Below, in pieces: positions 22,796 to 34,577 of a stretch of DNA of 64,000 nt. Under the pieces are notes generated by a model that was given only the letters and a program-made list of their open reading frames with translations, was not told the origin of the DNA and did not search any database. The position numbers and the translations under genes are program-made. Numbering within the stretch: position 1 is the stretch's first letter; every line of letters starts with the position of its first letter. This DNA is from Vandiemenella viatica (Eukaryota; Arthropoda; Insecta; Orthoptera; Morabidae), in assembly GCA_031002005.1 (NCBI GenBank), contig CM061921.1, positions 122,604,597 through 122,668,596 on the forward strand. The letters are read 5' to 3'.

Positions 22796-24199
22796 ATATT
22801 TTTTTTTGAAATGGCAATCATAATAGCGTAACAGCAATTCGGTAGAAATGTTATTTAATCTGTGAATACTGCTTCCGCAGAGCCGACAGTGTGGGGCCTA
22901 CCAGAATGGACTCTCGCTGATTCGAGCTTGGCCCCTGAGGCGGGCTTTTTTATTTATTTATGTGTTCCGTTCGTATTCTGCCGTACCTCGTGCCTTGGTG
23001 TAACTGTGCTAGACAATCAACACGAGGCCAGCTTGTTCGAGTTCCAGTGGAGAAGTATATTATATTGCCTGGTAACGCTAGGACCTAGCATTTAGGAAGA
23101 CATGACTTCATATCCTCGTGCGGATTGAGCTTTCTTTTTCCATGGTTTCTAGGAATCGTTACAGGCGATTGTCTGGATGGATATAATTGAAGGGGTCACA
23201 GGAGGGCCGTCAACATTATGCTTGCACCAGTCTATCTGTAGAGACTTTAACAGACATTCAGAATTAAGCTTCCCATAACTCCACACACATACAACACCGC
23301 AATTGTACTCAATCTGCCGAAGCGAAACTGGTCTATTTCGAATAGCAATTGAAATATATAAAGTATTTCATTCTTACAATTGAAAGACTTGCTATGGTTA
23401 GAAGAAAGTTCGCATATTTACTTGCACATAGTCAAAATAGTGTCAGTGTACTGCTGTTAGGAACTAAAGGCTCTATAACTCTAATTCAAGTATGTATTGC
23501 GCTAGAAAACAAGAATTTCCCCAAATCTTGCTACAATCTATATAACACTTATACAAATGTCATTATATCCGAGTAGTTTCATTAGCTATCTTGAAAATAT
23601 CTTTCACATTTAACTCAATCAACAACGTGAGATTGCACTAGTTAACTCGTACTTCCGCTAAGACTGATCTTATCTTGAAAAATGTAGATACAAAATTATT
23701 GTTTTTAATTTCACCTCGACTTAGTGAGGGTGCTTATGAGTCATGTCGCAATTTAGTAAATATAGTAGTCGATAAAGACGCACCAATCGACCTATCGACA
23801 CACATCGAAGCTGACTCTTCGCTACGGTTTGTGAGAACTTGAGAAAATGAGTTCTTGTAGTGGCATCTTGTTTCATCACCTACGTAAAGGTCTTAAGGCA
23901 GAATCATAATGGGCACCACATAGGCATCTTCAGCCATTAACACGCAGGGGACTTCTTTGTACAATTAACACTCGCTGACATGTATTGTGGCGGATAGAAG
24001 TTAGCATGTATCATTTGCCTCTTTCCAAAAATACCATGAAAAAGGCGTGTAAAGTAGGTCGAAGGGGAGTAGGGATAGACGTGTTTACAACAACAGCAGG
24101 CAAACTAAAAAACAAAAGTCTGTGGATTACCAAATCCTGACTTACAGAAACTGAGAAAACGAAGCAGTAGTAGGGCGAGAAACAGGCACCTTCCAAAAT
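22796..24199. other. Anonymous DNA
   Basis: No recognisable gene or repeat. A poly(C) tract (about 24236-24246) lies just beyond the end. Confidence 0.4.
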
Positions 24200-24935
24200 A
24201 CAGCCAAACTTACCAAAGACGTCACTGATGCGTCACCCCCCCCCCCAAACAGCCACAGCACCTAAACACTTCTACGCAGCTCCTGAAGCAAAGCCCAGCT
24301 GCAAAGTCCGAACCACTGATTGCGTTGCAAACTGCACTGCCAAAGCTTAAGAGAAGGAAACGTCTACCATGCCAGCAGCCAGAAGAAGCAGTAGAGATTA
24401 ACGGGACCAACTTCTGGAGAATAGTCAGTATGCTTGAGAATATACTTAGCATGATCGTCAGGCTAACAACGCGATTGTATAGAATAGAGACGCCGCAGTA
24501 CCCTCAGCAGCCCACCCATGAGTGGGAGGCCACACACTCATAGTTCCACTTTCTGTGTGCGGAATGCCAACCGCATTCATGGACAATTGCTTGAGTTTCA
24601 ACAATTTATGCTGGACGAAGGTGTGGATATTTGCCTAATCAGAGAGTCGGACCTGAAGCCGTGCCTGCAGGCGGCAGCACCAAACTACTGCTGCTACCGG
24701 AAAGACCGAGTGACGGCCGATGGGGTGCAGCGTTATATATCCCCACTGTGAAGTATCTCTTCCTGCACTTCAGCAGGTAGAGGCTGTCGCGGTTCAGGTG
24801 CGAACCTCCTCAGGTACTATCACCGTCGTCACATCCTACCGAACTCCACGCAGAGAGCTGGACAAGGCCGACATCGACGCGCTTGTCACTATTCCTGCAA
24901 AAATCATCATTGGGGAGATCTCAAAGCGCAATATT
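24200..24935 (+). mobile_element. Jockey-type LINE fragment (ORF1 end plus ORF2 start)
   Basis: A short internal piece of a LINE on the plus strand, truncated at both ends. The end of ORF1 (helical segment FWRIVSMLENILSMIVRLT, ending near 24543) overlaps the start of the endonuclease. It shares domain order and the ORF1 tail pattern with the larger minus-strand LINE at 12-19 kb, but the sequence is too diverged to call the same family. Confidence 0.75.
24518..24930 (+). pseudogene. LINE endonuclease N-terminal fragment
   Basis: STFCVRNANRIHGQLLEFQQ, then DEGVDICLIRESDLKP, NYCCYRKDR and, after a frame change, VAVQVRTSSGTITVVTSYRTP and IIIGEIS. These are the first blocks of an APE-type LINE endonuclease (the usual WNANG, ETxL, YR.DR and Y.P blocks). 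The glycine-rich GGGVAIYI block is interrupted near 24722 by a frameshift. The sequence stops matching after about 24930. Confidence 0.75.
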
Positions 24936-25704
24936 AATACATTTATACAAAAGTTACAAAAATTTATCTCTAATACACAATTTTTATATAGTCAAAAAAT
25001 TATGATATATTATTGTCGCTTCACTGTGTGACATATAAACCGAGAGTTGGTTTGATCGCCTGGATCGGGTATTACTCATTCTAATTATGTACGTATTACA
25101 TGTAGATCCTTTCCTCGGTGTGAGTTTGGTGAGCGAATGTCTGTATGCCTGAAGGTGTCTCCTTGTGTTTTGTGTGTTCGTGAGCAAGAGGATTTACTTC
25201 GGAGTTTCATGCAATGTTTTATGTATGGTGTCCATGTGGTTGAGTCTCAATGTTTGTGAGAAAATATTTGTCTGTATTTGGTGCACCTGTGTTTGATTTT
25301 GGTGCCTGCATAGTTTTATCAGTCTTTATAAAACACGTTCATGGAGACAACGTTTATTATATAGAAACGGTTCTGTTATGCTTTTCGTTAGGAAAGCTAG
25401 AAGGGGTCCATCAGTTTTAACATCATGGTCTGACGCAATAGGCCAGACGATTAAAATGCTAGATTCAACTTCGCGCTCCACACCTAGCAAAATTTGCTTA
25501 CACATCGACTTATTTACTATATAGTGTTGTGCAGATGAACACAGTATAAAGGGGTGAGAATTTAATTCGTTTAGCCCTGACTACCTCTCTTGCTCCTGAT
25601 TTCCTAACTAGTGAAAGAAGTAAGTAACAATCGTCTATGAGCAGTCTCTTATCGTTATATACTTTTATATACCTATTAATACTTGAATCTTAATGGAGAT
25701 TTTT
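24936..25704. other. Anonymous DNA
   Basis: No recognisable feature. Confidence 0.4.
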
Positions 25705-26150
25705 TTAAAATAATTCACTACCTTTTGTGCAAATTGACACACAAACAAGAAGAAATGTGATTAAAAAGAAATTTATTCCACAGAATAAAGGGCAGAAATG
25801 TACATGCAATTTGACGGTAAGAATTCGGTACAGTGTGAAGCCGACACATGCTACTATCAGATCCTCTAGACATCGTAACATTGCATGAAAGAAAGCCCGG
25901 ATATCTGCTTGGAAACGCACTGCCACGCGGTTCGTATGCGCATCAAAAAGTGATAGTGGTTGTAGAAGGACCAGAACGGACAAATTGCCGACCGACCATA
26001 TCCCAGACATGTTGGATAGGTGAAATGTCAGGTGAACGGAAAACAGTGATAACCGACGTTCTTCGAAGAAGTCTTGCAAATTCCTCACCATTTCTCACCG
26101 AGCATTATCCTGCTTAAATATGGGATGTGGAGCTGCCTGCGGGAGGGAAT
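25705..26150 (-). pseudogene. Tc1-like transposase C-terminal remnant
   Basis: On the minus strand: RSPDISPIQHVWDMVGRQF (the DDE region block, with the catalytic E of SPIE changed to Q), then in another frame FQADIRAFFHAMLRCLEDLI, matching the Tc1 tail around ALFDSMPRRLEA. It is related to, but clearly different from, the 258-codon transposase at 42515 and 55768. Frames are broken and no inverted repeats were identified. Confidence 0.7.
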
Positions 26151-26289
26151 TTGCTCTAGGTATGCAGGAGCTGAGATCCCATGTTATAAACATCACAGTT
26201 GGCGCTTGTCCGCTATGTCGCTCAACTATGAAGCCTGCCCGATTGCGTTAACCGCTGTATCATTCGTCTAAAACTCGCTTCCCACGACA

Positions 26290-26725
26290 CGTGCCAATCC
26301 AGCTACCACGTAGTGGGCCATGGGAATGCTCTCGCCTGTGCTTGCAGGGATGGCGCGCCTCTATCCGTCGCCCAGTCGGTAAGGATGAAACGCTTTGGTA
26401 GCTGAAAAGACACTAGGCAACGTGGTGAGGAGGCGGCGAGGGCTAGCCAGTGGCGCGTGCTGATCCGTACACTTCGGCTGATGTGGCGCGGCCTACAAAA
26501 CCACGCGCCGTTGAAAGCCACCTTAAGGCTGATCTCACTCTGGAAGTGACTACGTCCGACTGTTGGTCGTCCGTAGTTGCACGTCTATGGATCAAGTTTT
26601 CCGATTTTCGGAATGCAATCAACGCTCTCACACCGGAACTCACTCAGTTGTGCGTCTACGTGCGTACAGTTCCGAGCTGCGACGCGATCCCAGCGGGTTG
26701 GAATTTTTGTCTGTACAACGTACGA
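26290..26725. other. GC-rich block of unknown nature
   Basis: About 430 bases are visibly richer in G+C and CpG than the AT-rich DNA on both sides, with open frames on both strands that match nothing I recognise. Candidates are part of an old LTR, a transposon interior, or a CpG island. No motif decides between them. Confidence 0.4.
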
Positions 26726-27149
26726 CATGGTGCAGTTTATTGGTGAAATTTTTTGTGAGTAATTATGCAAATATTAATTCTTTTAATTCAAGAAAGATAA
26801 TTTTTGTGGAATCGGAATTGTGAACATTATCATTGCAGAGATGGTCAGTGGAGTATCTGGAAAGAGGTTGCCGAAGAATCAATGATCAAAGGTGCGTATT
26901 TAAAATATTTTAACTTTTTTGTTATTACAACTGATAAACAATGTACTTCAGAACTATATCAAGATACACGTGCTTATTTAATAGTAGCAAACGTTTACTA
27001 CAAACATCAGGTACATATTCATTAAAAAAAAGAAAACCCATCAAGAATTACTTTTTAAATAATGACAAGATAATAAAGGATTGTTTATCTAAAAAGTACT
27101 TCAAATATTTTTGATTATTATAAGTTCTTTCGGCTGCATGGTTTTCAAC
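26726..27149. other. Anonymous AT-rich DNA
   Basis: Nothing recognised. Confidence 0.4.
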
Positions 27150-27935
27150 TAAAATACAAGCTCGATTGCTAGCTATACTCTGTTGATCCATAGTTCAAAG
27201 GTACGCCTGAAGTAGATATATGCATTTAATGATATTATCACCTCGTGCGGGCTCAACTTCTATAGTTTTGTTTAACTGTCTCCACTTGCTGGTCATTATA
27301 CCATATGCACACTCAACGACCTCTCTAGCCAAGAATAAAAGTTCATTAATAATATTTTGTTCACGTCCTGCATTGTTTCGAGGTTAAAGGCGCATAAATA
27401 TTGTTTTTAAGGGGTATGCCTCATCTACTATTATCACGTAAGGTAAAAACTGTTCAGCACCAGGAAACTGCTGGTCAGAAGCAACACTGAGGTTACCATT
27501 TTAGAACTTTCTTCACAAACTTCAGTTCGAAAATATCCTGCCATCGCTTTCTTTATCGAATTCCCCATTTCTATTGCTATAAATCTGTAATCTAGACCAA
27601 CAAGAGTTTGTAAAACAATAGAAGAATTTTACTTGTAGTTATTATATAAGCTAACTGAGTGTGAAGGAAATGTTTTCCATCTATGACACATTTCTAATTT
27701 GGGAACTAAAATCGCCCCCATGACCCTTCTGATTTGCTACTGGTCTCTTTATTTGATGGAAGTATTAAGTGTTCTTCTACCAGTTTTTTCCCATATCACT
27801 CTGCACGTTTCATACGCAATGCCACCAACTATACAGATAGCAATCCGGAAAGAATGTTCAATAGTTTTGAAAGATGGCCCCGTAACCAAATATCTGAAAC
27901 AATTTTTTTTTTAATCGAAGAAGTTAAGAAAAAAT
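27150..27935 (-). pseudogene. PIF/Harbinger (HARBI1-like) transposase remnant
   Basis: Minus-strand pieces follow the Harbinger DDE order: RYLVTGPSFKTIEHSFRIA (usual RYLATGxSF), a degenerate linker, SVSLYNNYK then SIVLQTLVGLDYRFIAIEMG (usual YKxxxSIVLLAxVDxxYxFxxVDxG), LPYVIIVDEAYPLKTIFMRL, and REVVECAYGIMTSKWRQLNKTIEV (usual RRVVENAFGILxxRWR). Harbinger transposases cut and paste at three-base targets (family knowledge). Stops interrupt nearly every segment, and the GAID block is not recognisable. No terminal repeats were found. Confidence 0.78.
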
Positions 27936-27976
27936 AATAAAGAAGCGTACGAGATTTATCCAGAAGAGAGAATTAA

Positions 27977-28688
27977 AAGAAACAACACATAATTCTGGTG
28001 ACTCAGGAAAAGGGTACATCTCTAGTAGTGAGACAAGGGGCTAGTAACCCCATTGTAAATCATCAGGTTGTCAAATAAGGTGTGAAAAGGCCATTAACCA
28101 TATGCCAATTAGGCCACACGCCAATTCTTAACATAACTTACGGGTCGTAAATCGCCATAATAGGGTAATAAATTAAATGCTAATGAGGGTCGGTACCAAA
28201 GAAGTTGGCGCCAGTATTTTTTATTCCCCTCCCAAAGGGGTCACCGCGTGGGTTACGTAATAATTTCCGGCAGTGTGATTCTGGGAACCGTTTGTGCTAA
28301 TTACCCACCGGGGCGTCTTCAGAGATAGGTCTGGAGTGTATGTGGTCCGCATAAAAATTGCTCAATTACATGGCCGTTTTTTCTATACTGTGATCTTAAA
28401 ATATTATTTAATCACAAATTCATCGATTTTTCCAAAAATATTCATTAATCACGATTTTGTACTTAATTCAGTCGATTTCTGATTGAAATGCAGTCTAACA
28501 TTCGCCTATTCCTCTTAGGCAGATGGTCGTGGGTTCGAAGTTCTAAAACATGTAAAGCAAGATTCAATCTTTAAATAGTGTTACGACATATCAAAGCACA
28601 AGTAAATTTTCTGCCAAGTACAGAGAAATTTACCCCTTGACGATCGGTACGGTTGTTTTCGAGATACGAAATATTATCGTTTAGAACT
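27977..28688 (+). repeat. 0.7-kb repeat, left inverted copy
   Basis: This stretch matches the reverse complement of 34829-35620 from agaaac...ataatt through gtgagacaaggggctag, ttaaatgctaatgagggtcg, tattatttaatcacaaattc and ctaacattcgcctattcc to acgaaatattatcgtttaga. It contains a B-box-like GGTTCGAAGTTC, but the unit is far longer than a normal SINE. No coding sequence was recognised. Confidence 0.85.
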
Positions 28689-28694
28689 AAAAAC

Positions 28695-28930
28695 ACAATG
28701 ACTAGGACACCTTATAGGAGGCGAGAGATACCAGCTATTGCAACTCATCATTGAAGGGAAGATACAGGGGAATCTGTTGGAATTAGAAGGAACTCGTGGC
28801 TGAAGGACATTCGGAGATTGGTACAAACTGCACGTCAGAAGAGGCTTTCCATTTTGCAAAAATCACGCCCAGAGGTAGCTATTTGGACCACCAACATCCA
28901 AAAGGAGAAGAGACTTCTTCTTAAGTCCTG
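28695..28930 (+). pseudogene. RTE-like LINE, C-terminal tail fragment
   Basis: GERYQLLQLIIEGKIQG, a frame change, then RRNSWLKDIRRLVQTA and further degenerate residues. This is the conserved tail block of RTE/BovB-like reverse transcriptases (usual RYxLLxLIIEGKIxGKRxxGRxxxSWLxxIR). It differs from the tail of the RTE family at 10.9 and 54 kb (ILRHxGLxxLLVEGTVEGKN), so a second RTE-like family is present. Confidence 0.7.
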
Positions 28931-28949
28931 GATTCTGGAGGTAACTATA

Positions 28950-29098
28950 TTTGAACTCTGGTCTCGCATTCGTGAGGACGCAGGTTCGATTCACCCATCC
29001 AGCTATACAGATTTCGGTTTTCCATGGTTTCCCCAAATCACTTTTGGTGAATTTATGGATGACTGATTCTGAAGGGTATGGCCGAATGCTTACTCACA
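28950..29098 (+). repeat. SINE family B copy
   Basis: gtctcgcattcgtgaggacg, the B box ggttcgattc, then ggttttccatggtttcccc and aaatcact. The 3' half is diverged (gatgactgattctgaaggg). Confidence 0.75.
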
Positions 29099-29645
29099 GT
29101 ACCAGTCAATATCAATAATGTCGTTGGCCTTACTCCTCATGCACTGTGGTAATGTTTGGGCTAAAACCAAGGTGTTTAGTATACGATCTGAAATACCAGA
29201 TTTTAGTCCAATCCTTGAAATATTCGAATCTTTCAGAATGAAAAACGAGTGTCGCGGGTGTAGTGAAAGGTCGATATTTAGTTGGGAATATATTTGTTCA
29301 AACACCAGTAACAGTGACAATAGATATAGAAATGAAGATGTAGAAATACCTGACTATTTCTTCTTTCTGCTCATATGAATCATGTCACAGTAATTGTATA
29401 TCAATTATTTGTCAGTTCTTATAGATTTGCCTGATTTCTATTAACCATAATTAATTTTTCTTCTTCTCTATAACACTCGAAGATGTAAGTATTGTTAATT
29501 GTAATGTGTTCCTACATATTTCACTTAACGTATGGTAAACATTCGCATAAGATAGCAACCCTTTCTGAAACTGTTCATTCCAATAGCCTACACTAAACAA
29601 GAAAGTGAGAATTCTCATGTTTATCATAAGCGTATTTTCAGTATG
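29099..29645. other. Anonymous DNA
   Basis: No recognised feature between the SINE and the CR1 5' array. Confidence 0.4.
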
Positions 29646-30517
29646 AGTTGCAGTTGGACGGTCACTCAGTAAAGTAGCGTGTTATAGCTTTACATTTTAT
29701 CTTTAGTGGTGTGTGGATTTAGTTAGTTTTATCTTTGAGTGTTTACTTTTGTAGAAAGTAGAGGTTAGTTGCAGTTGGACGGTCACTCAGTAAAGTAGCG
29801 TGTTATAGCTTTACATTTTATCTTTAGTGGTGTGTGAATTTAGTTAGTTTTATCTTTGAGTGTTTACTTTTGTAGAAAGTAGAGGTTAGTTGCAGTTGGA
29901 CGGTCACTCAGTAAAGTAGCGTGTTATAGCTTTACATTTTATCTTTAGTGGTGTGTGGATTTAGTTAGTTTTATCTTTGAGTGTTTACTTTTGTAGAAAG
30001 TAGAGGTTAGTTGCAGTTGGACGGTCACTCAGTAAAGTAGTGTGTTATAGCTCTACATTTTATCTTTAGTGGTGTGTGGATTTAGTTAGTTTTATCTTTG
30101 AGTGTTTACTTTTGTAGAAAGTAGAGGTTAGTTGCAGTTGGACGGTCACTCAGTAAAGTAGCGTGTTATAGCTTTACATTTTATCTTTAGTGGTGTGTGA
30201 ATTTAGTTAGTTTTATCTTTGAGTGTTTACTTTTGTAGAAAGTAGAGGTTAGTTGCAGTTGGACGGTCACTCAGTAAAGTAGCGTGTTATAGCTTTACAT
30301 TTTATCTTTAGTGGTGTGTGGATTTAGTTAGTTTTATCTTTGAGTGTTTACTTTTGTAGAAAGTAGAGGTTAGTTGCAGTTGGACGGTCACTCAGTAAAG
30401 TAGCGTGTTATAGCTTTACATTTTATCTTTAGTGGTGTGTGAATTTAGTTAGTTTTATCTTTGAGTGTTTACTTTTGTAGAAAGTAGAGGTTAGTTGCAG
30501 TTGGACGGTCACTCAGT
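29646..30517 (+). repeat. 121-bp tandem array in the CR1 5' region
   Basis: Seven complete units start at 29646, 29767, 29888, 30009, 30130, 30251 and 30372, each exactly 121 bases, followed by a partial unit from 30493. Units are nearly identical; differences include gtgtggattt or gtgtgaattt and one unit with agtgtgttatagctcta. Each carries ggacggtcactcagtaaag. A diverged further unit continues to about 30690. Position and structure recall the promoter monomers of mouse L1. Confidence 0.95.
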
Positions 30518-30740
30518 AGTGTGAATCTGCTTAATTTCTGATTGTTTACTTTTTGTAAGAAGTACAGGTTATTTGGCAGTTTAAGGTCTTTTCCTCAGTA
30601 GCTTATCTTTGTGTTACATTTTATCTCTAGTGGGGTGTAGACTTGATTATTGTTCTCACTGAGTCTTTGCAGTTTATCCAACGTACAGATTAGTTCGAGT
30701 TTCTGTTCATTTTTCTTTTTTTTCGATTTTAAAAAGCAGT
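30518..30740 (+). promoter_or_regulatory. CR1 5' leader with a diverged array unit
   Basis: About 30545-30690 still aligns to the 121-bp unit (gtttactttttgtaagaagt, then acattttatctctagtgggg) but with many changes. It leads into ORF1's ATG at 30741. A promoter role is inferred from position only. Confidence 0.45.
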
Positions 30741-31713
30741 ATGTCTAGGGACTGTGATTGCTGTGTGCAGACGCGAGCTGAGGTGGCTGATCTGCGCGCT
30801 CAGCTTGCTGCTGTGTTAGCGAAAAGTTACACAGCTGGAAGCTGCCGTAGAAGGTTGCAGCAGATGCGATATTGGTGAACTCGGTGTAGCCACGCCGCTC
30901 ACTGATTCACCTATGTCGAGCATTGTACCTGCATCCCAGGCTGAAAAGTTGGAGGCCGTGCCTAGGTCACCTGACGGTGACTGGCATATGGCTACCAGAC
31001 TTCGAAGCCGCACACGGGGGCAGTCGAACAGGCTTAAAGGCCAAGACGGTGAACTTGTTCGACTGTCCAACCGGTTTGACGTATTGTCGGAGGCTGATTC
31101 AGTCCCGCAATTGTCATCCTGCGAGCTGACGGCCCCCCAGCCCGCTAGGTCTGGGCGATCGCAGGAGGGTATTCTGATAGTTGGGAGCTCTAATGTTAGG
31201 CGGTTTATAGAGCCCCTTAGGGAAATGGCGGATTACTCGGGGAAGAAATCCAACGTCCATTCGGTGTGTATTCCGGGTGGTCTGATCCGAGATGTGGAGC
31301 AGGCCATCCCGGATGCCATTGAACGGACAGGGTGTAGCCAACTGCAGATTGTGGCTCACGTCGGCACCAACGATGCTTGTCGCCTTGGGTCGGAGGTTAT
31401 CCTCTCTTCCTTCCGGCGGCTGGCTGAAAGGGTGAACTCTGTGGCAAGTGGCCGCAAGATTTAGGCGAAGCTAACCATCTGTAGCATCGTAGACAGAGTT
31501 GATTGTGGACCTCTGGTTCAGAGCCGTATTGAGGGGCTGAACCAGAGACTACGACGTTTCTGTGATGATATTGGCTGCAGATTTCTCGATCTCCGTCATA
31601 GGGTTGAGTCGTGTAGGGTTCCCTTGAATAGGTCAGGTGTGCACTACACACGTGAATCGGCTATACGGGTGGCAGGGGCCGTGTGGAATGCACTGGGTGG
31701 TTTTTTAGGCTGA
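30741..31713 (+). pseudogene. CR1 ORF1 with SGNH/GDSL esterase-like domain
   Basis: Starts ATG at 30741 (MSRDCDCCVQTRAEVADL, predicted helical). An extra base in the AAAA run near 30822 shifts the frame; the continuing frame reads VTQLEAAVEGCSRCDIGEL and runs through MATRLRSRTRGQ. The esterase-like domain follows: ILIVGSSNVRRF (Ser block), HVGTNDACRLG (GTND block) and RSGVHYTRES (His block). A TAG after SGRKI at 31462 interrupts it, and the frame then continues to a stop near 31711. ORF1 proteins bind element RNA; an esterase-like domain is known in CR1-type elements and its role is unsettled. Few lesions: one indel and one nonsense codon. Confidence 0.88.
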
Positions 31714-31749
31714 GGGAGGAAGGACCCGAAACATGAAATACAGTTGCGG

Positions 31750-34531
31750 GCAACCCAATCAGATACAACACCGGAATGTAGGAGGAACGTAAAACAGTCA
31801 CAACAGTTAAAAGTACTCGTAATTAACTGTAGAAGCGTTTGTAACAAACAACCAGAACTTGAAGGCATTATTTGTAGCACAGAAGCGGATATCATTATCG
31901 GTACAGAAAGTTGGCTAAAACCGGAAATAAGTTCCGTCGAAACTTTTAAAGACAGCATGAACGTTTTTCGTAAAGACAGATTACATTCTCATGGAGGTGG
32001 GGTATTTATAGCTGTGAGTAAATTCCTCCATGTAATGAAATAGAAGTCGATACTATCTGTGAAATTATATGGATTAAACTCAATGTTGCTGGGTCAAAAC
32101 TCGTCATAGGCGCCTTCTACCGTCCACCCGATTCTGACATAGCTATCGCCGAGGAATTAAGAAGTAATGTTAACAGTATAGCTAGCCGTTTTCAGGATCA
32201 TGCTATGATTCTGGGAGGCGACTTCAATCTGCCTTATATCGACTGGCGAAATTATGTTCACATTACTGGTAGCAGGGATAAGGCAGCTTCTGAAGTAATT
32301 CTCGATTTATTCTCCGATAATCATCTCGAGCAGCTAGTGAATGAACCTACGCGGTGTCATAACGGTAGCGAAAACATTTTAGATATGCTAGTTACTAACA
32401 GGCCAGAATTATTCACCGACATTTCAACGACCACTGGAATAAGCGATCACAAAGCGGTAATTGCGACTATCAAATTAATGACCAAGCGAAAAGGGGAAAT
32501 GGACGGATTGTATACAGATTCAGTAAGGCCTCAAAGGAGTGTTTTAGAACCTACCTGAGGAATAATTACCATAACTTAAGTTAACAAAGGACACCGTTGA
32601 AGAGATGTGGCATCGATTTATACATATAATCAAGGAAGGTATGGAAGTACATATACCGAAGCGGAAAATAAATGGGGAGAATGATCCACCGTGGTACACA
32701 TGCGAAGTCAAAAGATTACTCAAAAAACAAAGAAGGATACACGCACGCTACAGAAGGAAGGGTGTCGCAGCGATTTAGAAACCTTGGCTGAGTTAAGACT
32801 ACGTGTGAAGAATGTGATGCGTGAGGCCTTCAACGATTTTCATTCAAACACTCTCTCTAAGAGTCTCGCAGAAAACCCAAAGAAATTTTGGTCGTATGAT
32901 CGTAAAGTCAGTTGTACCAACAGCAATATTGCAGCACTAGTTCGCGAAGGGTCCGAGGTTATTGAAAGCCGCGATAAAGCTAATGTACTAAATACTGTAT
33001 TCAAAAATTCATTTACTGACGAAAATAAGGATAGCATTCCCGTTTTCCCACGTCGTGTCGAGTTGGAGATGGAATCATTACGAATAGATACTGCAGGTAT
33101 CATAAAGCAATTAGAGCTCCTAAAGTGGGGAAAAGCACCTGGCCCGGATGGTATTCCAGTAAGAGTATTTTCAGAGTATGCGGCGGAAATCGGGCCATTT
33201 CTGTCTGATATATTCAGTAAATCCCTAGAAGAGCGAAAAGTACCTTCAGACTGGAAAATAGCGCAAGTAACTCCGATTTTCAAGAAAGGTGATCGCAGCG
33301 ATCCTGGAAACTATCGTCCCATATCTATAACATCTGTTTGTAGTAGAGTTATGGAGCATATTATATGCTCGAACATTATGAATTTCCTAGATGAAAATAA
33401 TTTGCTTACAACAAATCAACACGGATTTAGGAAGAAAAGATCATGTGAAACACAGCTGGCCCTATTTACACACGATGTAATGAAAGTTATTGATGCAGGT
33501 TCACAAGTAGATGCAATTTTTTTAGATTTTCAGAAAGCCTTTGACTCTGTGCCACACAACCGCCTTTTAGCGAAACTACGAGCGTACGGTATATCGGATC
33601 AGCTTTGCGAATGGATAAAGGATTTTCTAACTGGTCGATCGCAGTATGTCGTTGTTGAAGGAGAAAGTTCTTCTAATCTAGATGTCACATCGGGTGTACC
33701 TCAAGGAAGTGTAATAGGACCACTTCTTTTTTAATTTTTATAAACGATCTCGGAGACAAAGTGAAAAGCCTTTTTAGATTGTTTGCTGATGATGCGGTTA
33801 TTTATAGGGAAGTAAGGAATTTGGCCGATTGTTTAGCAATTCAGCGTGATCTGGATGTTATTTTGGCTTGGTGCGCTGAGTGGCAACTCACACTAAATTG
33901 TAAAAAGTGTAAGACAATGAGCATAACTAACAAAAAGAATCCAATTGTTCAGAAATACGAGGTAAACAGTTCAGTTATTGATGTGGTCGATTCTATGAAA
34001 TATTTGGGAGTAACAGTACAAAGGAACATGAAATGGGACTTACATATTAATACGTTGGTAGGTAGAGCTAATTCTAGGCTGCGGTTCCTAGGTCGAATTT
34101 TGAAAAATTGTAATGAACAAACAAAGGAGATAGCGTACAAATCTCTTGTACGTCCACATTTGGACTATTGTTGTGCCATTTGGGATCCGTTTCGTAAGGG
34201 ACTGATTGAGAGTACAGAGAAAGTACAGAGAAGAGCCGCTCGATTCGTGACCGCTTGCTACAGTCCTTATGAAAGCGTTACGGAACTGATTAGTAAACTA
34301 GGCTGGGAGTCTCTGGTAGATAGACGACGCACGTTTCGTATAAACTTATTGGTAAACATGCGTACTCCCACTTTCACTTACGAGTGTAGTGAAATACTTC
34401 GTCCACCAACCTATTTGGGTCGGCATGACACGAAAGATAAAATTAGAGAAATAAGGTGCCGCACTGATTCTTATATGAATTCCTTTTTTCCTCGTACCAT
34501 TAGGGATTGGAATGCACAACAAAGAGATTAG
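31750..34531 (+). pseudogene. CR1 ORF2 endonuclease-reverse transcriptase
   Basis: Endonuclease blocks: LVINCRSVCNK, IIIGTESWL, VFRKDRLHSHGGGVFIAV, a one-base shift near 32035, then GAFYRPPDSD, LGGDFNLPYIDW and ISDHKAVIATI. After another shift near 32530-32690 comes the reverse transcriptase: GKAPGPDGIP, NYRPISITSV, NQHGFRKKRSCETQL, FLDFQKAFDSVPH, GVPQGSVIGPLLF. A missing T in a T run at about 33731 breaks the frame, which resumes as FINDL and FADDAVIYRE, MKYLGVTVQRNMKWD and the end at 34531. Both catalytic motifs (D in FLDFQKAFD, FADD) are intact. The enzyme would nick target DNA and copy element RNA; only a handful of indels disable it. Confidence 0.92.
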
Positions 34532-34577
34532 GTTTGGTGCTGAGCACCCTCTGCCACCCACAGTTTTGTGATTTGCA

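Noticed and set aside
29646..30517. Regular array considered as CRISPR or satellite
   Set aside because: There are no spacers between units: the whole 121-base period repeats. It leads directly into a LINE ORF1, in a eukaryotic context.
30741..31713. Host SGNH/GDSL esterase gene
   Set aside because: It is directly followed by CR1 endonuclease and reverse transcriptase and preceded by the element's 5' array, so it is LINE ORF1.
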